DNA of 64,000 nucleotides from Desulfovibrio sp. G11 (GTDB taxonomy: Bacteria; Desulfobacterota; Desulfovibrionia; Desulfovibrionales; Desulfovibrionaceae), in assembly GCF_900243745.1 (NCBI RefSeq), contig NZ_LT984798.1, positions 1,296,501 through 1,360,500 of the forward strand, read 5' to 3'. The translations under genes were made by a program, and so were the position numbers. Positions 54,101 through 62,766 of this stretch are shown one piece after another. The notes under the pieces are model-generated. The model had not been told where the DNA came from and searched no databases. It saw nothing but the letters and a program-made list of their open reading frames with translations. Each line of letters begins with the position of its first letter. Position 1 is the stretch's first letter.

Positions 54101-54184
54101 GATTATCACAGATAAATTGAAGTCACATAACATTTGTGAGCTTACTGTGAATAGTGAAACCTTAACATTTAAAGGATGAAATTT

Positions 54185-55258
54185 ATGAAAGAATATAAAA
54201 TTGCTGTTATCCCAGGTGATGGCATTGGACAGGAAGTGACACCAGAAGGTGTACGCGTACTTGAGGCCGTCAGCGAAGTGACTGGCGACTTCAAGTTGAA
54301 TTATGATTATTTTTCCTGGGGATGCGATTATTATCTCAAGAATGGCAGCATGATGCCCGCAAACGGCATTGATATGTTACGGCCTTTTGATGCTATCTAT
54401 TTTGGTGCGGTAGGGCTTCCGGCAAAAGTGCCGGATCATGTTTCGTTGCATGGGCTATTAATCAAGATCCGGTTGGAGTTTGATCAGTATATCTGTTTGC
54501 GCCCAGGGTACCTGCTGCCGGGTGTGAAGAGCCCTTTGGGGGGCAAGAAGTCCGGAGATATCGATTTTGTCATCGTAAGGGAAAATACGGAAGGTGAATA
54601 CTCCGGAGCAGGCGGCAGATGTCATCCCGGTCAGCCCTTTGAACTGGCGCTGGAAACATCGGTTTTTACGAAAATTGGTGTGGAGCGCACTATTCTTTAT
54701 GCATTCAAGCTGGCACAATCGAGGAAGAAACATCTTATTTGCGTGACAAAATCCAATGCACAACGTTATACACTTACGTTGTGGGACGAGTGCTTTGCGC
54801 GTGTAGCCAAGGAATTCCCCGACGTAAGCACGGAATACATGCTGGTGGACGCCATGGCCGCACGTCTGGTGCTCAAGCCTGAAAGTGTTGACGTCGCTGT
54901 GGCCTCTAATATGTTTGGCGATATTCTTACCGATATCGGAGGAGCGATTACGGGTAGCCTTGGGCTGTCTCCCAGTGGGAACATCAACCCCGAGCGGAAG
55001 TTCCCTTCGATGTTTGAACCCGTTCATGGTTCAGCCCCCGATATCATGGGGCAAGGTATAGCCGATCCTATCGCCATGATCTGGACCGGTGCCATGATGC
55101 TGGACTTCCTTGGCCATGGAAACGCTGCGGAATGTATTGTGGACGCCATCAAGAAAGTGACAGGAGAAGGGCGCTTTTTGGGCCATGATCTGGGTGGGAC
55201 GGCGAGCACCGCCGAGATAACCGATGCCGTCATCGCCAATATACAAGGGACACACTAA
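54185..55258 (+). CDS. Isocitrate/isopropylmalate-type dehydrogenase, probably tartrate/D-malate dehydrogenase
   Basis: A 357-residue beta-decarboxylating NAD(P)-dependent dehydrogenase. Seen: KIAVIPGDGIGQEVTPEG (N-terminus), substrate arginines in LLIKIRLEFDQYICLRPGYLLPGV, IVRENTEGEYSGAGGR, the lysine/aspartate active-site blocks TKSNAQRYT...LVDAMAARLVLKPESVDVAVASNMFGDILTDIG, and FEPVHGSAPDIMGQGIADPIA. The lack of a LeuB-type loop and the RENTEGEYSG form favour the tartrate/D-malate (TtuC/DmlA) group. ATG 54185 gives a normal distance to AAGGA, unlike the ATG at 54176. Placed behind tctCAB, it would use the imported acid. Confidence 0.85.
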   Translation: MKEYKIAVIPGDGIGQEVTPEGVRVLEAVSEVTGDFKLNYDYFSWGCDYYLKNGSMMPANGIDMLRPFDAIYFGAVGLPAKVPDHVSLHGLLIKIRLEFDQYICLRPGYLLPGVKSPLGGKKSGDIDFVIVRENTEGEYSGAGGRCHPGQPFELALETSVFTKIGVERTILYAFKLAQSRKKHLICVTKSNAQRYTLTLWDECFARVAKEFPDVSTEYMLVDAMAARLVLKPESVDVAVASNMFGDILTDIGGAITGSLGLSPSGNINPERKFPSMFEPVHGSAPDIMGQGIADPIAMIWTGAMMLDFLGHGNAAECIVDAIKKVTGEGRFLGHDLGGTASTAEITDAVIANIQGTH

Positions 55259-55290
55259 GGGCTTGACTCGTTCTTTTCAAAGAACTTCAT

Positions 55291-55331
55291 ACAGGGTATG
55301 CATGGGATAGAGGTTCTCATGCGTACCCTGT
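55291..55331 (+). terminator. Intrinsic terminator of tct operon
   Basis: acagggtatgcatg (55291-55304) pairs with catgcgtaccctgt (55318-55331) with one G-T pair, followed by tttgtcttt. It ends the tct/dehydrogenase transcript and faces the 3' end of the LysR gene. Confidence 0.8.
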
Positions 55332-55475
55332 TTTGTCTTTCTGAACGTCACATGGAACGGGTGGGCATCTTTTCTCATTCTCACGGCGTGCCTTGCGTCG
55401 ACGGGCACGTGCGTGTGGCAGTGTTTACGTCATCAAACACAGCCTGCAGTTGAAGGAAACAGCTTTTTCAGAAAG

Positions 55476-56354
55476 TTATTTGTTCAAAAGGAGTTCTCGA
55501 AACATAGATCCTATTTTATTATAGTGTTCATTTTTCCGTTCAATCATGCAATAGGTAATATCACCTAATTTTATATCACTGGTAATCTCTTGTACAAGAT
55601 TATGCTGTAGGCATCTCTCTACAGAACACTTTGGTAGAATGGCAATACCTGACCCTTCAATAACAAGATTTTTTATCGATTCAATATTCCACAGTATATG
55701 TGGTGGCTTTGTTTCAGTATAAAAAGGTTGTTTTTTAAGCCAGTGCATGGAGACTTCATAAAGCTTTGTTCCTTTTTCACGTATAATGAAATCAGTGCTG
55801 GCGCACCGCCCACTTTCAAAAAGTTCTTTGTAGTATTCATATTTTTTGCATCCTGCAAGCAGGATACACGGCTCTACAAGAAGAGGAGTGAAGACAAGCC
55901 TGGGAAAACCTGAGGAAACTGGTGCGAAGCCTATGTCTACAAATCCCTCATCAACCCAGGATGCAATAGAATGGGAATTTCCAAATCTTAGCTGTATATT
56001 TACCTTTGGGTGTTCAGAGAAAATTTTTTGAAGAACATGCGGCAAAAAGTTTGATCCCATAACGGAAGAAGCCGCTATATTTAAAACTCCCGTCAATTCA
56101 TTATTTACATTGATGCTTTTGATAGTATCTATCAGTTGAAAAATTTCTTCGACCTTTTGATATATATTTTTCCCGTTTTCGGTCAGGCATACCTGTTTTT
56201 TTGAACGCCTGAACAACTGGCAGCCCAGTTCCTGCTCCAGCATCTGAATATGGGTGGTCACAGTGGGCTGAGTCGAGAATAATTCATGGGCAGCGCGCGT
56301 AAAGCTACCTGTTGAGGCCACTTTTGCAAAAGTTTCAAGATGGGCAACTTTCAT
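55476..56354 (-). CDS. LysR-type transcriptional regulator
   Basis: A 292-residue LysR regulator: N-terminal HTH (MKVAHLETFAKVASTGSFTRAAHELFSTQPTVTTHIQMLEQELGCQLFRR), then a periplasmic-binding-like effector domain (LNIAASSVMGSNFLPHVLQKIFSEHPKVNIQLRFGNS). AT-rich relative to the tct genes. Convergent with the tct operon, an arrangement less usual than divergent, so control of that operon is only a guess. Full length. Confidence 0.93.
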   Translation of the reverse strand: MKVAHLETFAKVASTGSFTRAAHELFSTQPTVTTHIQMLEQELGCQLFRRSKKQVCLTENGKNIYQKVEEIFQLIDTIKSINVNNELTGVLNIAASSVMGSNFLPHVLQKIFSEHPKVNIQLRFGNSHSIASWVDEGFVDIGFAPVSSGFPRLVFTPLLVEPCILLAGCKKYEYYKELFESGRCASTDFIIREKGTKLYEVSMHWLKKQPFYTETKPPHILWNIESIKNLVIEGSGIAILPKCSVERCLQHNLVQEITSDIKLGDITYCMIERKNEHYNKIGSMFRELLLNK

Positions 56355-56504
56355 ATCTTCACCAACATCACGTTGAATGTGGCCAAAGTGTAATCTTTCA
56401 ATAGAGTGCTTCCGTCACGCAAGTCAGCGAAGCTGAACTTATCCACACAAAATCACAACCGTTTGAAGGAAAGACAAATATATATAATAATACCAAATTA
56501 GTAA

Positions 56505-56690
56505 TTAAAGGTCGAGAAAAAATTCAGCAGGTTCACGTGCAAAACGGCATTCGACTATATCACTGGCAATTTGCAATCGCTTATGGAAGGCTTCACTGTT
56601 GAGTTTAGCCAAAACGATAATCCGTTCGGGGAATGAAAGGCGAGACGTTTTGCTATATTCAATCTGAAGGGCTTTGGCATGCTTGACATG
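56505..56690 (-). pseudogene. Small decayed ORF between LysR and TA genes
   Basis: On the minus strand an open frame of about 60 codons ends at 56505: ...HAKALQIEYSKTSRLSFPERIIVLAKLNSEAFHKRLQIASDIVECRFAREPAEFFLDL. It has no ATG in frame and is closed upstream by a stop, so it is likely a remnant. No family recognised. It is the only coding signal in the 470-bp gap 56355-56828. Confidence 0.35.
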
Positions 56691-56769
56691 AATGCTGTAT
56701 AGTTTGAAAATATTTAGCTATTTTTTAGTTTTACCTGGCAATTGTGCACAGTTACGCTCCGGCAGGCCA

Positions 56770-56817
56770 TTGACACAATAGCAATGTAACGTTACATTTG
56801 TAATGTAAGTCATTACA
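56770..56817 (+). promoter_or_regulatory. Promoter and palindromic operators of the RelB/YoeB pair
   Basis: TTGACA (56770-56775), 17-bp spacer, TACATT (56793-56798). The -10 lies in the palindrome aatgtaacgttacatt (56783-56798), and a second inverted repeat tgtaatg-taagt-cattaca (56799-56817) follows. This is the layout of autoregulated toxin-antitoxin operators. Confidence 0.75.
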
Positions 56818-56828
56818 AGGAGTCTGCC

Positions 56829-57101
56829 ATGGCCAATCTGCAAATACGCATTGATGATGCCCTTAAGTCCCAGGCCCAAGCCATTACTGCCGATTTGGGC
56901 ATGGATGTGGCAACGGCAGTACGAATATTTCTTGCGCAGATGGTGCGAGAAAAGGCCCTGCCTTTTACCCCAAGCCTTGATCCTTTTTTCAGCCAGCAGA
57001 ACCAAACGCATCTTACAAGATTGGCCCAGGAAATGGATGCCAATACGAACAGCCGCTACCGCAAATTAATTGAGGATGCCCATGAAGCTCCTCTGGCATG
57101 A
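56829..57101 (+). CDS. RelB/DinJ-family antitoxin
   Basis: A 90-residue protein of the RelB/DinJ type: MANLQIRIDDALKSQAQAITADLGMDVATAVRIFLAQMVREKALPF, a ribbon-helix-helix domain, and a C-terminal toxin-binding tail. Preceded by aaggag. The stop overlaps the toxin start. It should neutralise the YoeB-like toxin and repress its own promoter. The pairing is unusual, since YoeB normally works with a YefM-type antitoxin. Confidence 0.88.
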   Translation: MANLQIRIDDALKSQAQAITADLGMDVATAVRIFLAQMVREKALPFTPSLDPFFSQQNQTHLTRLAQEMDANTNSRYRKLIEDAHEAPLA

Positions 57102-57342
57102 TGTGGCGTGGGAAGATTATTTATATTGGCATATGCACGACAAACAGGCCGTCAAGCGCATCCACATGCTGATCAAAGACATTCAGCGAAACGGATATAT
57201 AGGCATAGGCAAGCCGGAGCCTTTGAAAGCTAACCTTCAGGGTTGGTGGAGTCGCCGCATTGATGCTGAGCACAGACTTGTCTACCGCATTGTTGGCGAT
57301 ATCTGTCAGATAATTCAATGCAAAGGTCATTATGAGAATTGA
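57082..57342 (+). CDS. yoeB: YoeB/Txe-family mRNA interferase toxin
   Basis: An 86-residue toxin with the YoeB signature: MKLLWHDVAWEDYLYWHMHDKQAVKRIHMLIKDIQRN, GIGKPEPLKANLQGWWSRRIDAEHRLVYRIVGD, and CKGHYEN. The glutamate of KPEPL, the arginine of the WSRRI/EHRLVY region and the terminal histidine are kept, so the ribosome-dependent RNase should be active. Start at ATG 57082 inside the antitoxin gene gives the usual length; an earlier in-frame ATG at 57070 is less likely. Confidence 0.9.
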   Translation: MKLLWHDVAWEDYLYWHMHDKQAVKRIHMLIKDIQRNGYIGIGKPEPLKANLQGWWSRRIDAEHRLVYRIVGDICQIIQCKGHYEN

Positions 57343-57454
57343 TTTTAATATTGGAATAAAGACTTTTCCAGAGCAAAAGAGATTTGTATCTCAATAATTT
57401 TTAAAGATATATTATTCCAGTAAGAAGATAGAAACTACTCTTTAAAACAACCAA

Positions 57455-57491
57455 GAGCCCCCTGTCCAGCGTCGTGCTGGACAGGGGGCTC
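57455..57491 (+). promoter_or_regulatory. Leader hairpin before ERF gene (copy 2)
   Basis: Perfect 16-bp stem: gagccccctgtccagc (57455-57470) with its complement (57476-57491), loop gtcgt, ending 19 bp before the ERF start, so the ribosome site (ggagg) lies right behind it. The core cctgtccagc/gctgg is kept in copy 1. Possible attenuator or terminator of the preceding TA operon. Confidence 0.6.
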
Positions 57492-57509
57492 TCATTCTGG
57501 AGGCACCTC

Positions 57510-58211
57510 ATGACCCCATATCAATCAGAAAACATCACCGAACTGGCCAAGGCTCTGCTCAATGTTCAGCGCATCGTGCGCCCCATTGCCAAAGACGCTG
57601 AAAACCCTTTTACCAAAAGCTGGTACGCTAGTCTGAACAGCGTCATGGACGCCTGCCGTGATGCGCTTATCGAAAACGGCATCTGGCTGTGCCAGTACCC
57701 TGTGCCGGTGGAGCAGCCCAATTCATTGGGGTTGGTCACCAAACTAACTCATGCGGAGTCCGGCCAATGGCAAAGCTCTTTGGCAGTGGTGCCTTTGCCC
57801 AAGGCTGATCCCCAGGGCATGGGGTCTGCAATAACCTATTGCAGGAGGTACGCTCTGACCGCCATGCTGGGCATGGTCACGGAAGATGACGATGGCGAGG
57901 GTGCTAAAAATGGCAGAAAATCGGCCTCGCGCTCCAAACTGCCTGTAAACAGTCCGGAGACGCGAAAGGCGGCTCCGCGTAATGCCAACACCGAAAATAC
58001 TTCTTCAACCCCCTCAAATCGTCCGTCAGCCAACCTTGAAAGCCTTCCACGGCTGGAAGGCATTACCTACCAGCAGGTGACGGCTCAGGATGGGCGACCT
58101 TGCATCATCGCCACCGGCAACACGCAGGCCAAGAAGGAACTGCTCACAGGTGCGGGCTTTCGCTGGAATGCACAACGCAAGCTGTGGTGGAAATATGTTG
58201 ACGCCGCATAG
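57510..58211 (+). CDS. ERF-family single-strand annealing protein (module copy 2)
   Basis: A 233-residue paralogue of the protein at 41732, with the same conserved ERF core (NPFTKSWYASLNSVMDACRDALIENGIWLCQYPVPVEQPNSLGLVTKLTHAESGQWQSSLAVVPLPKADPQGMGSAITYCRRYALTAMLGMVTEDDDGEG) and the same C-terminal small domain. Differences cluster in the linker around residues 140-175. Start ATG 57510 has ggagg upstream. Likely functional; two annealing proteins in one element could recombine the repeats found here. Confidence 0.88.
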   Translation: MTPYQSENITELAKALLNVQRIVRPIAKDAENPFTKSWYASLNSVMDACRDALIENGIWLCQYPVPVEQPNSLGLVTKLTHAESGQWQSSLAVVPLPKADPQGMGSAITYCRRYALTAMLGMVTEDDDGEGAKNGRKSASRSKLPVNSPETRKAAPRNANTENTSSTPSNRPSANLESLPRLEGITYQQVTAQDGRPCIIATGNTQAKKELLTGAGFRWNAQRKLWWKYVDAA

Positions 58212-58231
58212 CAAAAACAAAAAGACCGAGT

Positions 58232-58258
58232 GAGAGGGCTGCCTTATGGCGGCCCTTT
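58232..58258 (+). terminator. Hairpin between ERF and nuclease genes (copy 2)
   Basis: agagggctgcc pairs with ggcggccct across a ttat loop, followed by ttcgctttt. Same position and stem as in copy 1. Confidence 0.6.
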
Positions 58259-58279
58259 CGCTTTTATGGAGACAGGATC

Positions 58280-59443
58280 ATGGAAGTGACAGACCGCACG
58301 GAAGGTTTGCGGGCATTAATTCGTCAGGGGCTGCAGGCGGTTTCCCAGCAAAGTACCGCCGCCCATCTCGGCGACAGGTCCACCTATGTGGGTATGAGCG
58401 ACATCGGCCAACACTGGGAGTGCCCTCGTGCCGCCTTGGCCCGAAAGGTGCTTCCCACTCCTGACAGCCTGGAGCGTCTGCTGATTCTACAGAGGGGGCA
58501 TTGGTTTGAATCCGGCGTGGGGCAGGCGCTGGCGTCGCTGGGTCTGCATGTTTTGCCCCAGCTTGAAATTACCTGGCAGCATCAGGGTGTGCCCATCAAG
58601 GCCCATCTGGACTTCGTGCTGGTCTGGGGTGCGCCCGTCAACGTTATTCGAATTCTGGAAGTGAAAAGCACGGATAAGCTGCCCGACACACCGCACGACT
58701 CTCATCTGCTGCAACTGCACGGACAAATCGGTCTGCTGGCCACGGCCTGGGACAAGCCTGCCTTTAGCCTGCGAGCGGCAGACGGTACGCTTCTGCATGA
58801 AAAAATGACCTTTCCCCAGCTTTGCCATGCCCAACTTGGCCTTCTACTGCCCCCACATGCTGATTCTACGAGCATGGAGGCATGGCTGCTCTGTCTTTCG
58901 ATGAAGGAGGTAAAGACGTTCGGCCCCTATGGCTTCAACCAAGCCATGCTGGATACGGCCCTTGACCACGCAAGTCAACTCTGGGGCGAACTTACGGCCT
59001 ACCGCGCCGGGAACTTGTCCCTCTCACAGGTGGATTGCGCCCAGGGCTTTTACCCGCTCTGCTCCTACTGCGAGTACAATGGCGATTGCCCCAAATTCCC
59101 GCAGGGTGTGCAAATGCCACAATGGGAACCTGCTCTGGACAAGCTGGCTGTTCTCAAAAAACAGCGCACCACTTTGGATGCTGAAATCAAGGAGATGGAA
59201 ACCGTGCTCAAGCTGGTGCATCGGCAGGCTGGCACTCGTGACTGGGTGAATACTGCAAATTACCGCTTCCGCATGTCCGTGGCCGCAGGCCGAACAACAT
59301 TGGATAAAAACGCGCTACGTGAAGAACTGTCCGAGATTTTCTGCTTTGAGCATCTGGATGACATTGACGTGGACGCCCTGCTGGCCCGCTGCGAGCGCAC
59401 TGGCGAGCCTTTCGAGAAGCTGAGCGTTTCACCCATAAACTGA
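58280..59443 (+). CDS. PD-(D/E)XK exonuclease with Cys cluster (module copy 2)
   Basis: A 387-residue paralogue of the nuclease at 42502. Keeps the WECPRAALARK cysteine, AHLDFVLVWG and ILEVKSTDK active-site residues, and CSYCEYNGDCPKFPQG. The ATG 58280 lies at the same place relative to the hairpin as in copy 1. Full length. Confidence 0.85.
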   Translation: MEVTDRTEGLRALIRQGLQAVSQQSTAAHLGDRSTYVGMSDIGQHWECPRAALARKVLPTPDSLERLLILQRGHWFESGVGQALASLGLHVLPQLEITWQHQGVPIKAHLDFVLVWGAPVNVIRILEVKSTDKLPDTPHDSHLLQLHGQIGLLATAWDKPAFSLRAADGTLLHEKMTFPQLCHAQLGLLLPPHADSTSMEAWLLCLSMKEVKTFGPYGFNQAMLDTALDHASQLWGELTAYRAGNLSLSQVDCAQGFYPLCSYCEYNGDCPKFPQGVQMPQWEPALDKLAVLKKQRTTLDAEIKEMETVLKLVHRQAGTRDWVNTANYRFRMSVAAGRTTLDKNALREELSEIFCFEHLDDIDVDALLARCERTGEPFEKLSVSPIN

Positions 59444-59639
59444 ATTTGGGGAGTTTATCATGAGGTATTATTCTGACGTAGCCATATGCCTGACAAAACG
59501 GTATAGAGCAGCTTAAAGTTACTCTCGCTCAAGTCCGAAAGAGTTAGCAGCCTGATTTTCAATTCCCTGTAATGTTGGTACATGCACAGACCGTTGACCG
59601 ACAGCAGGCTTACCCGTAATCTGTGAGAACGGAGGTATT

Positions 59640-59822
59640 ATGTCGCTTACCCTTGAAGAACTGGTCGAAACTGCCATAGAAAACCAGCGCGTAATCCTTG
59701 AGCTTGAGCTGAAAAAAGGAATCCCGCTGAACTACCTGGATGAAAACGGGCAGTATACCCTGCGCTACCCAGATGGACATACTGAAACAATGTCACTCAC
59801 CGAAGTCCAACAGGCCAACTGA
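59640..59822 (+). CDS. Small protein paired with zeta-like kinase (possible antitoxin)
   Basis: A 60-residue acidic protein (MSLTLEELVETAIENQRVILELELKKGIPLNYLDENGQYTLRYPDGHTETMSLTEVQQAN) with ggaggt ribosome site. Its stop overlaps the next start (TGATG). Small proteins of this kind often precede zeta-toxin-like kinases and act as partner; antitoxin role inferred from position only. The gap 59444-59639 before it holds no gene I can see. Confidence 0.65.
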   Translation: MSLTLEELVETAIENQRVILELELKKGIPLNYLDENGQYTLRYPDGHTETMSLTEVQQAN

Positions 59823-60295
59823 TGCCCAAGCTTTTGTGCATTTGTGGCCCCAACGGAGCAGGCAAGAGTACATTCTCGAGGACAATTGCCATGCGGGAAA
59901 ACCTGCTGGTTATTGACCCTGATAAGCTTGCTGCTGAAGGTTTGTCTCCTATAGGCGCTGGCAAGGCTGCGGCCCGTATGGCTCGCCTCTTTCTGCAGGA
60001 AGGGGTTTCATTTGCGCGCGAGTCTACCCTTACCGCCAAGTTTGACTTCACTCTGATGCAAGAAGCAAAACAGAGGGGTTATGAAGTTGAGCTTGTATAC
60101 ATACGCCTTGCGTCAGCTGCGCTGGCACAGGAGCGTGTTGCTGCTCGTGCATCACGCGGAGGGCATAGCGTTCCTCCACAGGACATAGTGCGCCGTTTTG
60201 CCCGCAGTCTTGAGAACCTACCCAAAGCCATGGCCCTGGCGGACAAGGTCACCATTTTGGATAATTCCTTCTGTAATTACAAAAAAATAATGTAA
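59822..60295 (+). CDS. Zeta-toxin-like P-loop kinase
   Basis: A 157-residue P-loop protein: MPKLLCICGPNGAGKSTFSRTIA (Walker A at 9-17), IDPDKLAAEGLSPIGAGKAAARMARLFLQEGVSFARESTLTAKFD (zeta-type substrate region with the ExT motif), and a C-terminal region with ARASRGGHSVPPQDIVRRFARSLENL. Zeta toxins phosphorylate UDP-N-acetylglucosamine; small family members like this may have other substrates. Together with the preceding gene it takes the slot that the ParE pair occupies in copy 1. Confidence 0.82.
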   Translation: MPKLLCICGPNGAGKSTFSRTIAMRENLLVIDPDKLAAEGLSPIGAGKAAARMARLFLQEGVSFARESTLTAKFDFTLMQEAKQRGYEVELVYIRLASAALAQERVAARASRGGHSVPPQDIVRRFARSLENLPKAMALADKVTILDNSFCNYKKIM

Positions 60296-60316
60296 ACCCA
60301 AAGAGCATATTTTGAA

Positions 60317-60352
60317 GAGCCCGGCTTTCCTGATGGAAGCCGGGCTCTTTTT
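60317..60352 (+). terminator. Strong terminator behind zeta-like gene
   Basis: gagcccggctttcc (60317-60330) pairs with ggaagccgggctc (60335-60347), one bulged base, loop tgat, then ttttt. It separates the TA insert from the ATPase gene. Confidence 0.85.
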
Positions 60353-60372
60353 GCATTGAAGGAGCAAGTATC

Positions 60373-61719
60373 ATGAGCAAAACCTTAATCAACGACTTCA
60401 CCAGCCTTCAGTTCGCTGACCTTGACGCCGGGCAGGTTTTCAGCGGCAAGCCCTCCGGAACCACGGTCAGAGGCTATGCCACGCCCTCGGCCTGCACTCC
60501 GTCCATTGACCATAACTACATTTTCCACGAATCCAGCCGCGATATCGTAGTTTGGTTTGTTAATCCTCAAGGGCTTCAGGAACCGCTCTATGTCTTTGGC
60601 CCCACAGGCTGCGGCAAGACCAGTTGCATCAAGCAACTGGCGGCGCGTCTCAACTATCCCGTGTTTGAAGTGACGGGGCACGGACGGCTGGAGTTTGCCG
60701 ACTTGGTGGGGCATCTGACGGTCAAGGACGGCAACATGACCTTTGAGTATGGCCCGCTTGCCCTTGCCATGCGGTACGGAGCGATTCTGCTCCTCAATGA
60801 GATTGATTTAACTTCGCCGGAGATCGCCGCTGGCTTGAACAGCGTGCTGGACGGCTCCCCACTGTGCATTGCGGAAAATGGGGGTGAGATTATTCAGCCG
60901 CACCCTATGTTCCGTTTCGTGGCCACAGCCAATACCAATGGTGCTGGCGATGACACGGGCCTCTACCAAGGAACCCAACGGCAGAATCTCGCCTGGCTGG
61001 ACCGTTTCACCATATGTGAAGTGGGCTACCCTGATGCAACTGTGGAGAAAAAACTGCTGGCCCAGCGTTTCCCTTCGCTGCCTGAAACCCTTTGTGCCAC
61101 TATGGTGGATTACGCCAATGAAGTCCGCAAACTGTTCATGGGCGAGGCTTCGACCGGCAACTTGACCAACACCATCGAAGTCACCTTCTCCACGCGCAGT
61201 CTGCTGCGTTGGGGAGATCTGACCGTGCGCTTTCAGCCCCTGGCCCATCAGGGCATCCAGCCAATCACCTATGCCCTTGATCGGGCACTGGCCTACCGCG
61301 CCAGCCGTGAAACCCGCGCCATGCTGCACGAACTGGCACAACGCATGTTTCCTCAACATGCGGAAGCGGACATCAAGGCAATGAGCTCCGACCCAGAGGA
61401 AGAATTCCTGCAAGGTGAGCAAGCCCTGCGCTTCATGCGCGGCCATTTGAGGAACACTCCCACGGTAGCGAAGCCCCGTGTTCATCTGGAGGTAGTTCAT
61501 ACCCTTTCCGGCAAGAAACAGAGCGGAAAGTTCTGGATTGGCGAGGCGAGGCCTGAAGGCCTCATGCTTCATTGGGGTAAGCCGGACACTGCTGGGCAAC
61601 AACACTCTATCCCTGCTGAAAATTGTGCGGGCAACAATTCCGTGCTGGAGCTTGAAGCCCGTGCAGCCAAAAAGCTCACCGAAGGCTACGTCCTAAACAT
61701 TACTAAAAGCTCATTTTAG
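60373..61719 (+). CDS. CobS-like MoxR AAA ATPase with WGR domain (copy 2)
   Basis: A 448-residue paralogue of the ATPase at 45629, with the same Walker A (VFGPTGCGKTSCIKQ), Walker B (AILLLNEIDLTSPE) and WGR end. The two differ mainly in the first 60 residues and in the linker around 330-345. ATG 60373 has aaggag upstream. Followed 9 bp later by the DUF3150 gene. Confidence 0.86.
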   Translation: MSKTLINDFTSLQFADLDAGQVFSGKPSGTTVRGYATPSACTPSIDHNYIFHESSRDIVVWFVNPQGLQEPLYVFGPTGCGKTSCIKQLAARLNYPVFEVTGHGRLEFADLVGHLTVKDGNMTFEYGPLALAMRYGAILLLNEIDLTSPEIAAGLNSVLDGSPLCIAENGGEIIQPHPMFRFVATANTNGAGDDTGLYQGTQRQNLAWLDRFTICEVGYPDATVEKKLLAQRFPSLPETLCATMVDYANEVRKLFMGEASTGNLTNTIEVTFSTRSLLRWGDLTVRFQPLAHQGIQPITYALDRALAYRASRETRAMLHELAQRMFPQHAEADIKAMSSDPEEEFLQGEQALRFMRGHLRNTPTVAKPRVHLEVVHTLSGKKQSGKFWIGEARPEGLMLHWGKPDTAGQQHSIPAENCAGNNSVLELEARAAKKLTEGYVLNITKSSF

Positions 61720-61728
61720 GAGACTGTT

Positions 61729-62766
61729 ATGACACCGATTATTTCTGACATTCGCATTCTGGATAATTTGCTAGCCCTCAACCTCAATGTCAGCTTGTGG
61801 TCAGCCCGACGCAAGATGAGCCAGGAAGATCTGGGCGGAGCGGAACTGCCACCCGAAGACCTGGCGTCCCTTGGTTCCAAACGCATCGCCGACCCGGAAA
61901 ACCTCAAAGTGTTCGGCACACTCAAGGCCCGCGCCTTCAACTATCTGGACAGGCATGGAGTGCGTTTCATGTCCGGCTGGGCCATTCCTGAAGAAAAAGC
62001 CGGTGAAATCGTGCAGGAGCTTTGCAACATCCGCAACGACTTCCAGAAAGAAAAAGAAAACTTTCTGGCTGGCTATGATCAAAATGTGCAGGGCTGGATA
62101 GAAAAGCATCATCAATGGGGCGAGATTATACGCAACTCCATTGTGGGGCCGGACTATGTCCGCGCCCGCATGGATTTTCGCTGGCAGTTGTACAAGGTGT
62201 CTCCGCTGGAGCAGCATGCGGATAACACAGCCGTGCTGGAAGCCGGTCTGGCAGAAGAGGTGCAGGGCCTGGGCGGTACGCTCTTTGGCGAAGTGGCCAA
62301 GTCTGCCGAGGACATTTGGCGCAGGGTTTACCACGGCAAGACGGAAGTGACCCACAAAGCGCTTTCGCCTCTGCGGACGCTGCATACCAAACTCACGGGC
62401 CTGTCCTTTGTAGAGCCTCATGTGGCCCCAGTGGCTGATATCGTGCAAGCCGCACTGCAGCGCATACCCAAGAAGGGCAATATCACCGGTACTGACTTGT
62501 TGCTCCTGCAAGGGTTGGTCTGCCTGCTCAAGGACAGTGATGCCCTGGTGGCACACGCCCAGAAAGTTATCGAAGGCTATGGCCCGGCCTTTGTGCTGGA
62601 TGCCCTGCTGGCCGATCCGGGCAGTATCCACGAGCCGGACGGACCCGCTGGCCAGATGGATGGTATTGTGGATGGCGGCCCGGATGACACGCCCATCCTG
62701 CCGGATACGCTCCCAGTGGAAACGGCTGTGCCACACCCTGCCATTCCCAGCCTTGGTCTGTGGTGA
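61729..62766 (+). CDS. DUF3150 protein (copy 2)
   Basis: 345 residues, differing from copy 1 only at I5 versus V5 within the first 20 residues as read here, although the DNA of the first 67 bases is clearly diverged. From 61796 the DNA appears identical to copy 1. Located between CobS-like and CobT-like genes as in copy 1; function unknown. Confidence 0.85.
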   Translation: MTPIISDIRILDNLLALNLNVSLWSARRKMSQEDLGGAELPPEDLASLGSKRIADPENLKVFGTLKARAFNYLDRHGVRFMSGWAIPEEKAGEIVQELCNIRNDFQKEKENFLAGYDQNVQGWIEKHHQWGEIIRNSIVGPDYVRARMDFRWQLYKVSPLEQHADNTAVLEAGLAEEVQGLGGTLFGEVAKSAEDIWRRVYHGKTEVTHKALSPLRTLHTKLTGLSFVEPHVAPVADIVQAALQRIPKKGNITGTDLLLLQGLVCLLKDSDALVAHAQKVIEGYGPAFVLDALLADPGSIHEPDGPAGQMDGIVDGGPDDTPILPDTLPVETAVPHPAIPSLGLW

